Assembly: GCA_029250385.1 (NCBI GenBank)
Contig: JAQXFJ010000324.1
Coordinates: forward strand, 1 to 5,085
From: Candidatus Poseidoniaceae archaeon
GTDB lineage: Archaea; Thermoplasmatota; Poseidoniia; Poseidoniales; Poseidoniaceae
DNA: 5,085 bases
Direction of reading: 5' to 3'
Under the pieces are notes generated by a model. It did not search any database and had not been told where the DNA came from. It saw nothing but the letters and a program-made list of their open reading frames with translations. This document shows positions 1 through 5,085 of this stretch, piece after piece. Made by a program: the position numbers and the translations under genes. Each line of letters starts with the position of its first letter. Position 1 is the stretch's first letter.

Positions 1-28
1 AGCCTGAGCCTGAGCCTGAACCTGAACC
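1..28 (+). repeat. Hexanucleotide tandem repeat encoding a Pro-Glu linker
   Basis: About four and a half copies of a 6-bp unit (AGCCTG, later AACCTG) run from the window edge. In the frame of the downstream phosphodiesterase they read Pro-Glu repeated four times, followed by Pro-Thr-Glu-Pro. The GAG-to-GAA change is silent. The array probably continues to the left. Such acidic, proline-rich stretches act as flexible spacers between extracellular domains or between a membrane anchor and a catalytic domain. Copy number may vary between strains because the repeat is nearly perfect at the DNA level. Confidence 0.8.
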
Positions 29-869
29 AACTGAGCCATGTAATGGAATGCTCATCTTGTGTCTAAGAACATATGATAATGTCACCTTCCCAGAAACTCA
101 TAATGCATTTGCTACAGAAGAGGACGGAATAGTTTACCCGGCTGGAAATCATCGAACTGGGCTTGATAAGCAATGGAATGCTGGTATGCGAGCCTTCATG
201 ATTGATACCCATTATGAAAATCTAAATGACGAGAATCTTGATGGCGTAAAACTATGTCACGGAAGCGACGATCGAGGAGTTAGCCCCTGTATTTATGGCA
301 ACGTAAGTGCGGTTGATTGGCTTGGAAATTTGAATGATAAAATGGAAGATAGTACCCAAGATATTGTTACTCTCTTAGTAGAAAATTATGTTCAACCAGA
401 CCATTTGGAGCAAGTTTTCATCACTTCTGGTTTGATGGATAGAGTATTTATCCATCAATTAAATGAACCATGGCCAACTCTTCAATCAATGATTGACAGT
501 GATACAAACCTAGTGGTGTTTTGGGAACAAGGGGGAGATTCTAGTCACCCATGGATTCATGACTTTCTCACCCATAGTTGGACAACTAATTTTGGAGAAG
601 GGAGCACTGCAGACATGAATTGTGATGTCTTACGTGGCGATGGAAATCAGGTAGTGTACCATATGAATAATTGGTTAAGTAACCAAGTTGGTCTCTCTGA
701 CCCAACACAGGCTGGTGATGCGAATGATGTTGATTTCTTGGTTGAAAGAGCTAATGAATGCTGGCAACAACATGGTAAGCGTCCAACCTTCATCGCAGTC
801 GATTGGTGGGAACAAGGTGATGTTGTGGCCGCTGCTGAGATGATAAATCTACAGACTAAAGCAAACTAA
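3..869 (+). CDS. PI-PLC-like phosphodiesterase, secreted, 5'-partial
   Basis: This is the C-terminal 288 residues of a PLC-like phosphodiesterase (TIM-barrel PI-PLC X-type fold). The frame is open to the left edge, so the ATG at 48 is internal: the domain already begins with Cys-Asn-Gly at 39-47, after a Pro-Glu linker. Visible family motifs are CNG...LC...YDNVTF, THNA (first catalytic His, codon 99-101), the barrel strand FMIDTHYEN, LCHG (second catalytic His, codon 258-260), WPTLQSMID, LVVFWEQGG and the C-terminal FIAVDWWEQGD. The order and wording resemble the plant At5g67130-like and fungal PLC-like proteins more than the classical Bacillus enzyme; the Bacillus DIR motif appears here as DTH. 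The family cleaves phosphodiester bonds by acid-base chemistry through the two histidines. The substrate here is unknown, with inositol phospholipids or related headgroups as candidates. Six cysteines suggest disulfides and an extracytoplasmic site; any signal peptide lies outside the window. The stop (TAA, 867-869) overlaps the stop of the convergent helicase gene. Family assignment is firm; activity and substrate are inference. Confidence 0.85.
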   Translation, partial: PEPEPEPEPTEPCNGMLILCLRTYDNVTFPETHNAFATEEDGIVYPAGNHRTGLDKQWNAGMRAFMIDTHYENLNDENLDGVKLCHGSDDRGVSPCIYGNVSAVDWLGNLNDKMEDSTQDIVTLLVENYVQPDHLEQVFITSGLMDRVFIHQLNEPWPTLQSMIDSDTNLVVFWEQGGDSSHPWIHDFLTHSWTTNFGEGSTADMNCDVLRGDGNQVVYHMNNWLSNQVGLSDPTQAGDANDVDFLVERANECWQQHGKRPTFIAVDWWEQGDVVAAAEMINLQTKAN

Positions 870-3800
870 CCCCAAAAGCGTCTTGTTCTAGCATATTCAA
901 CCTCTGCTAGGTGAATAGTCTTGAGTAATTTGTCCCGGTTATTTCTTGGGACTTTACGGAGAATTCTTTGTGCAGTTGCCTCACCGATACCTCTCCCCAT
1001 GAGGCATAAAATGGCCTCTTGGCCACGGTTTTGAACTATTTCTGCATTCTTAATCATACGGTTCCGGTCCGCTTCCTCGTCAGATGAAACCCAATCTTTC
1101 AGCATACTAAGCAAGCCCTCACGGGCACAAGCAAGCATTCGCCCTTTACATTTCAAACAAATACCAATATCAGGAATTTCATTATACCTTGCTACCCTGA
1201 ATCTTCGAACACTTTGGCACTTTAAACAACATAATACCGCTCGTTCATTTTCTAATCTTAAACTTAGACGTTCACGTACGGCTGCGTTATCCCAATTGGG
1301 TAAGAGAAGGTCTTTACTTGACCTTCTTGAAAGTCCAATGGGACCTGCGGCTGCGACTTCTATTGAAATAACACCTTCCTGAATCGCCCGAAGTACATCA
1401 CTGGCACCTTCAATATCCATTTTTTCGAAAAATAACTTATCCAAAACCTCACGAAGAACTACTGTACCACGGTATTTTCTTATTAGGGCTTGGAGATTAA
1501 TTCTACGTGGGTCTACACCGTGACGCAAGATACCGAAGGTCTTGCCAACTTGAGCAAACCTCCAACGAAGTTGCCTTGAGTTCGGCAAAGTTACGCTTAG
1601 TAAACCCTCTAACGCATCTGGAGGAGTTTCTGTAAGCCAACCGATAATGTCTTCAGGAGTAACTCCAGATGCTTGTAAGCCAATCCTAGTTGATTCGATT
1701 ATGAGTCTTCCCCAATTTCCAGACTTTGTCGATGCCATAGCCAGTATTAGATGACCTAATGTTTCGTTTATTTTCGTCCCTTGGCATGAATTGATAATTA
1801 TGGCATCATTTCTTGCCTCTATTGTCATCTTTCTGTCGGTCGGTAATACACCAGACTTTTCCATATGGTTGCCTATTTCATCACTTAACATTCCCAATGC
1901 ATGTTCGTTGATTGGAAAATCTGTTAAGCTAATATCATCAGAAGCAAGTAGATTAAACCGATCAATCGAAGAGTTTTCTAATTTTGATGATTCTATGAGA
2001 TTCAAGTCTTCAGCAATCAACCATCTTAATCGCCCTATATCCCTTGCTACCTCGGCTGGAACAGGAGGTAACTCTCCCAGCCACTGTGGTGCTTTTGCTT
2101 GGTCTGATACAGGAACCACCAATAATTCTGATTTCTCTGGGTCAGCATCAATAATCATCCAAGTTCTTCCAGCAATTACAAACCGGCGGATTGCTCCATC
2201 CTCTTCCTCTCCAGAATCGTTTAGTGAAAGGACAAATGCTTCATCAACGCTACCAATACTTCTCCTAGTAACACTATCTCTGACTCGATATGATTGCTTG
2301 TCAGGAATCATCGATAAGTGTTTAGATACCCAATCACGGGTTCTACCTGACACTGAAAACCAACCGGTTTCATACCTCTTGGGCAATACCAACTCTATTT
2401 CCTTTATTTTAGCATCTATCTCTTCTTCAGGGGTTTTGAAAAGTGGCCTTTCTTCTGGTAAAGTTATACCTTTATTTTCAGGCAATAATTGAGATTCTTC
2501 GTATATTGATTTAGGCCATCTGTACCATGGAACACCCTTAGGGTCTGTGACTAATTTTACCAACCAATTATCGGCTATCACTGCCAAAATTTCAATGGTA
2601 TCATCCCTCTGCCATCCTTCAAATTGTGGAGCCTTAGCAATGATTGCCGTCGCTTCATCAATAGTAATCGCTTTGAAACTATGCGCCATCAAGATCAATT
2701 GATTGACCACAACTGTACGCGGCCTATTACGCCAGATTACCGGCTCAAGTTCGCCTCGCATGGCTCGTTCTCCGATTACTGCTGCTTCTGATAATTCATC
2801 ACAATCCCAAGCAAAAATATTACCTCGGCCAATACCACCCAAACGATGGTCTGCTCGCCCTACTCGCTGTAATAGCCGATCGACTGAACGCGGGCTCTTG
2901 ATTTGGATTATGCGGTTGATTAAACCAATATCAATACCTAGTTCTAAACTTGAAGTGCAGACTAATCCTGACACCTTTCCCGACCGTAGACCGTCTTCCA
3001 TCCCGATTCTTGTTTCAGTTGCCAGAGAACCATGGTGGACACCGATATCAAGTTCTGGTGCCATTTTTTGTAACCTATTAGCAATTGTTTCAGCATCACT
3101 TCGACTGTTAACAAACAGCAAACACGGAGAATCTTTTCTTATAATCTCGATAATATCACGAAAAATAGCGTGAGCTCTTGAGGGGATAGCATATTCAATA
3201 CCACCAGTTTCATCGATAGTCTCTGGAAAAGCGGTTTCTACAACAATTTCAGTAACTCTTTTACCAGTTTCAATAATTGTTTCTCCGTCATTAGACAGCC
3301 ATTTAGCCACCTGATGAGGGTTGCCAACCGTAGCAGATAATCCAATTCGTTGAACTTTATTTCCAGATAAGGTTTCTAATCTTGACAACCCTAAAGATAA
3401 CTGCCAACCCCTTTCACTAGCAGCTAGGTCATGAACCTCGTCAATAATTATGGCTTTGACTGTTTTTAGTAATTCACGGAGATTTTTTCCAGTGAACATT
3501 AATTGGAAGGTTTCAGGGGTGGTAATGAGAATATCTGGTGGTTTACGTACTTGTTTGGCTCGTTCACTTTGGGTGGTATCACCATGTCTAAGACCAACTC
3601 TCAAACCGACAGATTCAGCGATTTCTTGCAGCCTTCGGTCAACATCTCGATTAAGTGCGCGCAGTGGAGTTACATACAGGATTGACAATGGTTCCCATTG
3701 TTCTACTAAACATCGATTTATCACCGGTAATATTGCTGAAAGAGTTTTTCCTGAACCGGTTGGCGCGATTAGTAACCGATCATTGCCATCGATGATTTGT

Positions 3801-3895
3801 GGTATGGCTGACTCTTGAATTGGAGTCGGTTGCCACGACCTTTTTGCCAACTCATTTTGGAGTTTTTCGTCAAGCAGGGAAAATACACTTGACAT
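866..3895 (-). CDS. lhr: Lhr-type ATP-dependent superfamily 2 helicase
   Basis: A complete 1009-residue DEAD/DEAH-family helicase of the large Lhr group, an ATP-driven 3'-to-5' translocase on nucleic acids linked to DNA repair and recombination. Motifs in order: Q-like PTPIQ (23-27), Walker A APTGSGKT (44-51), TPLRALNRD (76-84), TTPE (125-128), DEVH (152-155), SAT (187-189), FVNSR (261-265), TSSLELGIDIG (314-324) and QRVGRADHR (343-351). The extended TSSLELGIDIG and QRVGRADHR forms are typical of Lhr. The rest (about 380-880) fits the winged-helix and Lhr-specific domains. Near the C-terminus is a CxxC-(19 residues)-CxxC probable zinc motif (Cys890, 893, 913, 916), then a helix-hairpin-helix-like GRGIGEATAQRIL (968-980) and a closing ARTRRFW. 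The length slightly exceeds the roughly 850-950 residues usual for archaeal Lhr, because of this tail. The ATG at 3895 is supported by a GGGGGTG ribosome-binding site 8 nt upstream and by a Q-like motif close to the N-terminus. No frameshift or missing motif is seen. It diverges from the membrane protein/peptidase pair and converges on the phosphodiesterase. The exact Lhr subfamily is not settled. Confidence 0.93.
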   Translation of the reverse strand: MSSVFSLLDEKLQNELAKRSWQPTPIQESAIPQIIDGNDRLLIAPTGSGKTLSAILPVINRCLVEQWEPLSILYVTPLRALNRDVDRRLQEIAESVGLRVGLRHGDTTQSERAKQVRKPPDILITTPETFQLMFTGKNLRELLKTVKAIIIDEVHDLAASERGWQLSLGLSRLETLSGNKVQRIGLSATVGNPHQVAKWLSNDGETIIETGKRVTEIVVETAFPETIDETGGIEYAIPSRAHAIFRDIIEIIRKDSPCLLFVNSRSDAETIANRLQKMAPELDIGVHHGSLATETRIGMEDGLRSGKVSGLVCTSSLELGIDIGLINRIIQIKSPRSVDRLLQRVGRADHRLGGIGRGNIFAWDCDELSEAAVIGERAMRGELEPVIWRNRPRTVVVNQLILMAHSFKAITIDEATAIIAKAPQFEGWQRDDTIEILAVIADNWLVKLVTDPKGVPWYRWPKSIYEESQLLPENKGITLPEERPLFKTPEEEIDAKIKEIELVLPKRYETGWFSVSGRTRDWVSKHLSMIPDKQSYRVRDSVTRRSIGSVDEAFVLSLNDSGEEEDGAIRRFVIAGRTWMIIDADPEKSELLVVPVSDQAKAPQWLGELPPVPAEVARDIGRLRWLIAEDLNLIESSKLENSSIDRFNLLASDDISLTDFPINEHALGMLSDEIGNHMEKSGVLPTDRKMTIEARNDAIIINSCQGTKINETLGHLILAMASTKSGNWGRLIIESTRIGLQASGVTPEDIIGWLTETPPDALEGLLSVTLPNSRQLRWRFAQVGKTFGILRHGVDPRRINLQALIRKYRGTVVLREVLDKLFFEKMDIEGASDVLRAIQEGVISIEVAAAGPIGLSRRSSKDLLLPNWDNAAVRERLSLRLENERAVLCCLKCQSVRRFRVARYNEIPDIGICLKCKGRMLACAREGLLSMLKDWVSSDEEADRNRMIKNAEIVQNRGQEAILCLMGRGIGEATAQRILRKVPRNNRDKLLKTIHLAEVEYARTRRFWG

Positions 3896-3903
3896 ACTCT
3901 ACC

Positions 3904-3910
3904 CACCCCC
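3904..3910 (-). promoter_or_regulatory. Ribosome-binding site of lhr
   Basis: Read on the minus strand the bases are GGGGGTG, one base from the GGAGGTG Shine-Dalgarno consensus (the changed base can still pair as G-U). They lie 8 nt before the ATG at 3895. This supports that ATG as the start and implies a leadered rather than leaderless transcript. Confidence 0.55.
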
Positions 3911-3955
3911 GAAGTAGTTCCTTAACACCCTTACTTTTGATTATTTGTAGTATTG

Positions 3956-3963
3956 TAGATAAA
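3956..3963 (-). promoter_or_regulatory. Candidate TATA box for lhr
   Basis: On the minus strand the bases read TTTATCTA, one base from the archaeal TATA pattern TTTATATA. Archaeal transcription usually starts about 25 nt downstream, which would give an lhr leader of roughly 35 nt, enough to contain its ribosome-binding site. The same AT-rich patch read on the plus strand (TAGATAAA) could equally serve the divergent gene, so the strand assignment is tentative. Confidence 0.3.
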
Positions 3964-4003
3964 TCAAAACATCAAAGAACTCAAACGGTGAGAGCGGGTA
4001 GCA

Positions 4004-4014
4004 AGGAGCGGTGA
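4004..4014 (+). promoter_or_regulatory. Ribosome-binding site of the 128-residue membrane protein
   Basis: AGGAGCGGTGA lies just before the ATG at 4019. It contains AGGAG and, 1 nt later, GGTGA, both parts of the AGGAGGTGA consensus. The GGTGA ends 4 nt before the start, nearly the same spacing as at the next gene. The first in-frame codon upstream that ends the frame is a TGA at 3989-3991, and no other ATG lies between. Confidence 0.6.
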
Positions 4015-4018
4015 GGAC

Positions 4019-4405
4019 ATGGGAATTATTGGACAGATGTGGGAAAAACAACACGGAAGACAACTGTTGATTACGGCAACAACCTTTGGTGGCGCAGCCG
4101 TTTTACTGATAGTCGGTGCATATCAACTACTCTTTTTGCAAAACGATGCAAATTGGGGTGAATTTACCGGTACAGCGATTGGCATGATTGTCTTGTCGAG
4201 CATTGTGTTAATTGTGGCTACTCCAGAATTCCTCAACCTGCGAGGTTGTGTTAATGTCTTGGCTGAATTAAAAGAAATTGAATCTACCTCAGAACTTAAG
4301 AGAAGAAGATCTGAGGGAGATGAAGCAGCAAAAACTCTTGGCGCAGGACATGCACAAGCATGGGATGATTTCTTGGCAAGTAAGGGTCTAAAGAAAAGCA
4401 AATGA
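4019..4405 (+). CDS. Hypothetical two-helix membrane protein, operonic with signal peptidase
   Basis: A 128-residue protein that I do not recognise. A short cytosolic-looking N-terminus (about 1-14, with Lys10 and Arg14) is followed by a hydrophobic helix at about 15-40, a short loop with acidic residues (QNDANWGEFT, 41-50), and a second hydrophobic helix at about 51-69. By the positive-inside rule both ends would be cytosolic. The remaining 60 residues are soluble, helical-looking and highly charged, with a KRRR patch at 94-97, and the end (Lys-Lys-Ser-Lys) is basic. No catalytic motif or metal-binding pattern is visible. The start is supported by a Shine-Dalgarno-like AGGAGCGGTGA. The gene ends 9 bp before the TTG start of a signal peptidase whose ribosome-binding site overlaps this stop codon, so the two are almost certainly co-transcribed and may be translationally coupled. 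An accessory or assembly role at the membrane is possible but is only inferred from position. Confidence 0.8.
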   Translation: MGIIGQMWEKQHGRQLLITATTFGGAAVLLIVGAYQLLFLQNDANWGEFTGTAIGMIVLSSIVLIVATPEFLNLRGCVNVLAELKEIESTSELKRRRSEGDEAAKTLGAGHAQAWDDFLASKGLKKSK

Positions 4406-4411
4406 GGGTGA
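4404..4411 (+). promoter_or_regulatory. Ribosome-binding site of signal peptidase, overlapping upstream stop
   Basis: GAGGGTGA begins inside the TGA stop of the upstream gene (4403-4405). Its GGTGA core (4407-4411) ends 3 nt before TTG at 4415, almost the spacing seen at the upstream gene. This decides the start: an in-frame TGA at 4409-4411 rules out anything earlier. The alternatives are TTG 4433, which has no such site, and ATG 4454, which would remove the cytosolic N-terminal tail before the membrane anchor. Confidence 0.65.
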
Positions 4412-4414
4412 AAA

Positions 4415-5085
4415 TTGTCCGACCAACATCCGTTGAACAATCTCCTTAGAGAGATGCTCTTAGCTGTAGCAATGATATCCTTTCTTGTTCTAGGACTTTG
4501 GGCACATACTGGTACTATGCCACCACTTGTGGTTGTTGAATCATCATCAATGATTCACGAAAAATCTGGTGAAGTGGGAAGTATCGATGCTGGTGATTTG
4601 ATTTTGGTCATGGACACACCTTATGACAACATTGTTACATTTGCTGAATCAAGTGACCCATCAAACAAAAATTACGGTTACGAAATGCATGGTATGAATG
4701 GCGACGTTATAATTTATCAAAAGAATGGTGATTCAGGCACACCAATTATTCACCGCGCTATTTTACGTGTAGAAGCGAGTCAAACTAATTCTCCTGACAG
4801 AAACGTTTCTTCAGATGCCAACAATTCTGCTCATTGCCCCAGTGGTGGGACTTGGGACTCAGGAGTTGTTGATGATGATGGTGAAAGTGGAACCTGTGTT
4901 CTTACATGGTCTGTTCCTGGTACTAATGTTAGCGACGTTGAAACTATAACGATTCATTTTGATGGCCAGCAAGCCGGTTATTATGATTGTAAAAGATTCA
5001 CCCATGCTAACGTAGAGCCATATTTGGTGGTATGGAATTGGCAGCCAAAACATTCCGGTATCGTAACCCTTGGAGATAATAATCA
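4415..5085 (+). CDS. Signal peptidase I, archaeal Sec11/S26B type, 3'-partial
   Basis: The first 223 residues of a membrane-bound signal peptidase that removes signal peptides from exported proteins on the outer face of the membrane. A short polar N-terminus (1-13) leads into one membrane anchor (about 14-33). PPLVVVESSSM (36-46) is the serine box, with Ser45 as likely nucleophile; AGDLILV (59-65) is a conserved strand; GDVIIY...TPIIHRAIL (96-117) is the histidine box, with His113; and TLGDNN (218-223) is the aspartate box, with Asp221. Histidine in place of lysine marks the archaeal/ER Sec11 class. The roughly 107 residues between His113 and Asp221 far exceed the 20-30 typical of compact archaeal enzymes. 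The insert looks beta-rich, with three cysteines (141, 161, 192) and a run of acidic residues at 153-157. The start is TTG at 4415, chosen from its ribosome-binding site. The frame is open to the window edge, and a C-terminal part, possibly with another membrane helix, is missing. It follows the 128-residue membrane protein in one operon. Confidence 0.88.
   Translation, partial: MSDQHPLNNLLREMLLAVAMISFLVLGLWAHTGTMPPLVVVESSSMIHEKSGEVGSIDAGDLILVMDTPYDNIVTFAESSDPSNKNYGYEMHGMNGDVIIYQKNGDSGTPIIHRAILRVEASQTNSPDRNVSSDANNSAHCPSGGTWDSGVVDDDGESGTCVLTWSVPGTNVSDVETITIHFDGQQAGYYDCKRFTHANVEPYLVVWNWQPKHSGIVTLGDNN

Larger units (their letters stand above)
3896..4018. promoter_or_regulatory. Divergent intergenic promoter region
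   Basis: This 123-bp gap is the only non-coding stretch of note in the window and must hold the promoters of both lhr (minus) and the 128-residue membrane protein (plus). Its middle part, about 3931-3980, is AT-rich, while both flanks are GC-richer and carry the ribosome-binding sites. No strong hairpin or long inverted repeat was seen. A 7-bp direct repeat, CGGTGAG, occurs at 3986-3992 and 4009-4015; the second copy is part of the ribosome-binding site of the plus-strand gene. Confidence 0.6.

Noticed and set aside
48..869. Treating the ATG at 48 as the true start of the phosphodiesterase
   Set aside because: The frame is open to the left edge, the conserved CNG of the domain lies upstream of this ATG, and a Pro-Glu linker precedes it. 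There is no ribosome-binding site or signal peptide at 48.
1791..2492. Plus-strand 233-codon open frame inside the helicase gene
   Set aside because: It lies antisense to a well-supported helicase with intact motifs, its serine-rich translation shows no domain, and it has no convincing ribosome-binding site.
2703..3173. Plus-strand 156-codon open frame antisense to helicase motifs IV-VI
   Set aside because: It is a mirror of the conserved helicase core; the Arg/Ser/Pro-rich translation has no recognisable fold.
3450..3818. Plus-strand open frames antisense to the N-terminal helicase domain (also 3503-3685)
   Set aside because: Both are shadows of the Walker A to DEVH region and overlap each other; neither has independent support.
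3799..4014. Plus-strand 71-codon open frame running from the helicase 5' end across the intergenic region
   Set aside because: Most of it is antisense to lhr and the rest lies in the promoter region; its translation is low-complexity with no motif. It ends inside the ribosome-binding site of the next gene.
3988..4014. GTG-initiated 8-codon leader peptide before the membrane protein
   Set aside because: It has no ribosome-binding site of its own, no regulatory codon run and no terminator hairpin after it. It is kept only as a side note in the repeat finding.
4123..4440. Minus-strand 105-codon open frame opposite the membrane protein
   Set aside because: It is antisense to a gene with a good ribosome-binding site and operon context, and the translation shows no domain.
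4859..5053. Minus-strand 64-codon open frame opposite the signal peptidase
   Set aside because: It is antisense to the peptidase insert and the GDNN box region; the plus frame continues through it with recognisable motifs.
1..5085. Mobile element, CRISPR, tRNA/rRNA or phage-defence system
   Set aside because: No terminal inverted repeats, transposase motifs, spaced direct repeats or structured RNA were seen. All four genes look like ordinary chromosomal genes apart from the points listed as findings.

Overview
The window most likely comes from a planktonic euryarchaeon, probably Poseidoniales (Marine Group II) or a relative in the wider Thermoplasmata group. Four things point there. The helicase is an archaeal-type Lhr with a C-terminal four-cysteine motif. 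The signal peptidase is of the archaeal/ER (Sec11, S26B) type, with a serine-histidine-aspartate active site and no catalytic lysine. Starts are preceded by GGTG(A) Shine-Dalgarno cores. The first gene carries a Pro-Glu linker of a kind common in secreted proteins of these archaea. The placement rests on remembered family features, not on a search. Base composition looks moderately AT-rich throughout, with no visible compositional break.

Layout, left to right. (1) Positions 1-869, plus strand: the 3' part of a secreted PI-PLC-like phosphodiesterase. Its start lies outside the window and its visible N-terminus is a Pro-Glu repeat linker. (2) Positions 866-3895, minus strand: a complete 1009-residue Lhr-type superfamily 2 helicase. 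It converges on gene 1 so tightly that the stop codons overlap by 4 bp. (3) Positions 3896-4018: the only non-coding stretch, a 123-bp divergent promoter region. (4) Positions 4019-4405, plus strand: an unrecognised 128-residue protein with two predicted membrane helices and a charged C-terminal tail. (5) Position 4415 to the right edge, plus strand: an archaeal signal peptidase I starting at TTG and cut by the window end just after its catalytic aspartate motif. It has a large insertion between the catalytic histidine and aspartate.

Genes 4 and 5 look like an operon: the gap is 9 bp and the ribosome-binding site of the peptidase overlaps the stop codon of the membrane protein. The helicase is transcribed divergently and has no obvious functional tie to them. 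The phosphodiesterase has an even number of cysteines and looks extracytoplasmic, so it would be a client of the Sec/signal peptidase pathway only in the general sense. I see no mobile element, CRISPR array, RNA gene or defence system, and nothing amounting to a clearly new multi-gene system. The most open questions are the uncharacterised membrane protein paired with the peptidase, the peptidase insertion, and the fungal/plant-like phosphodiesterase.
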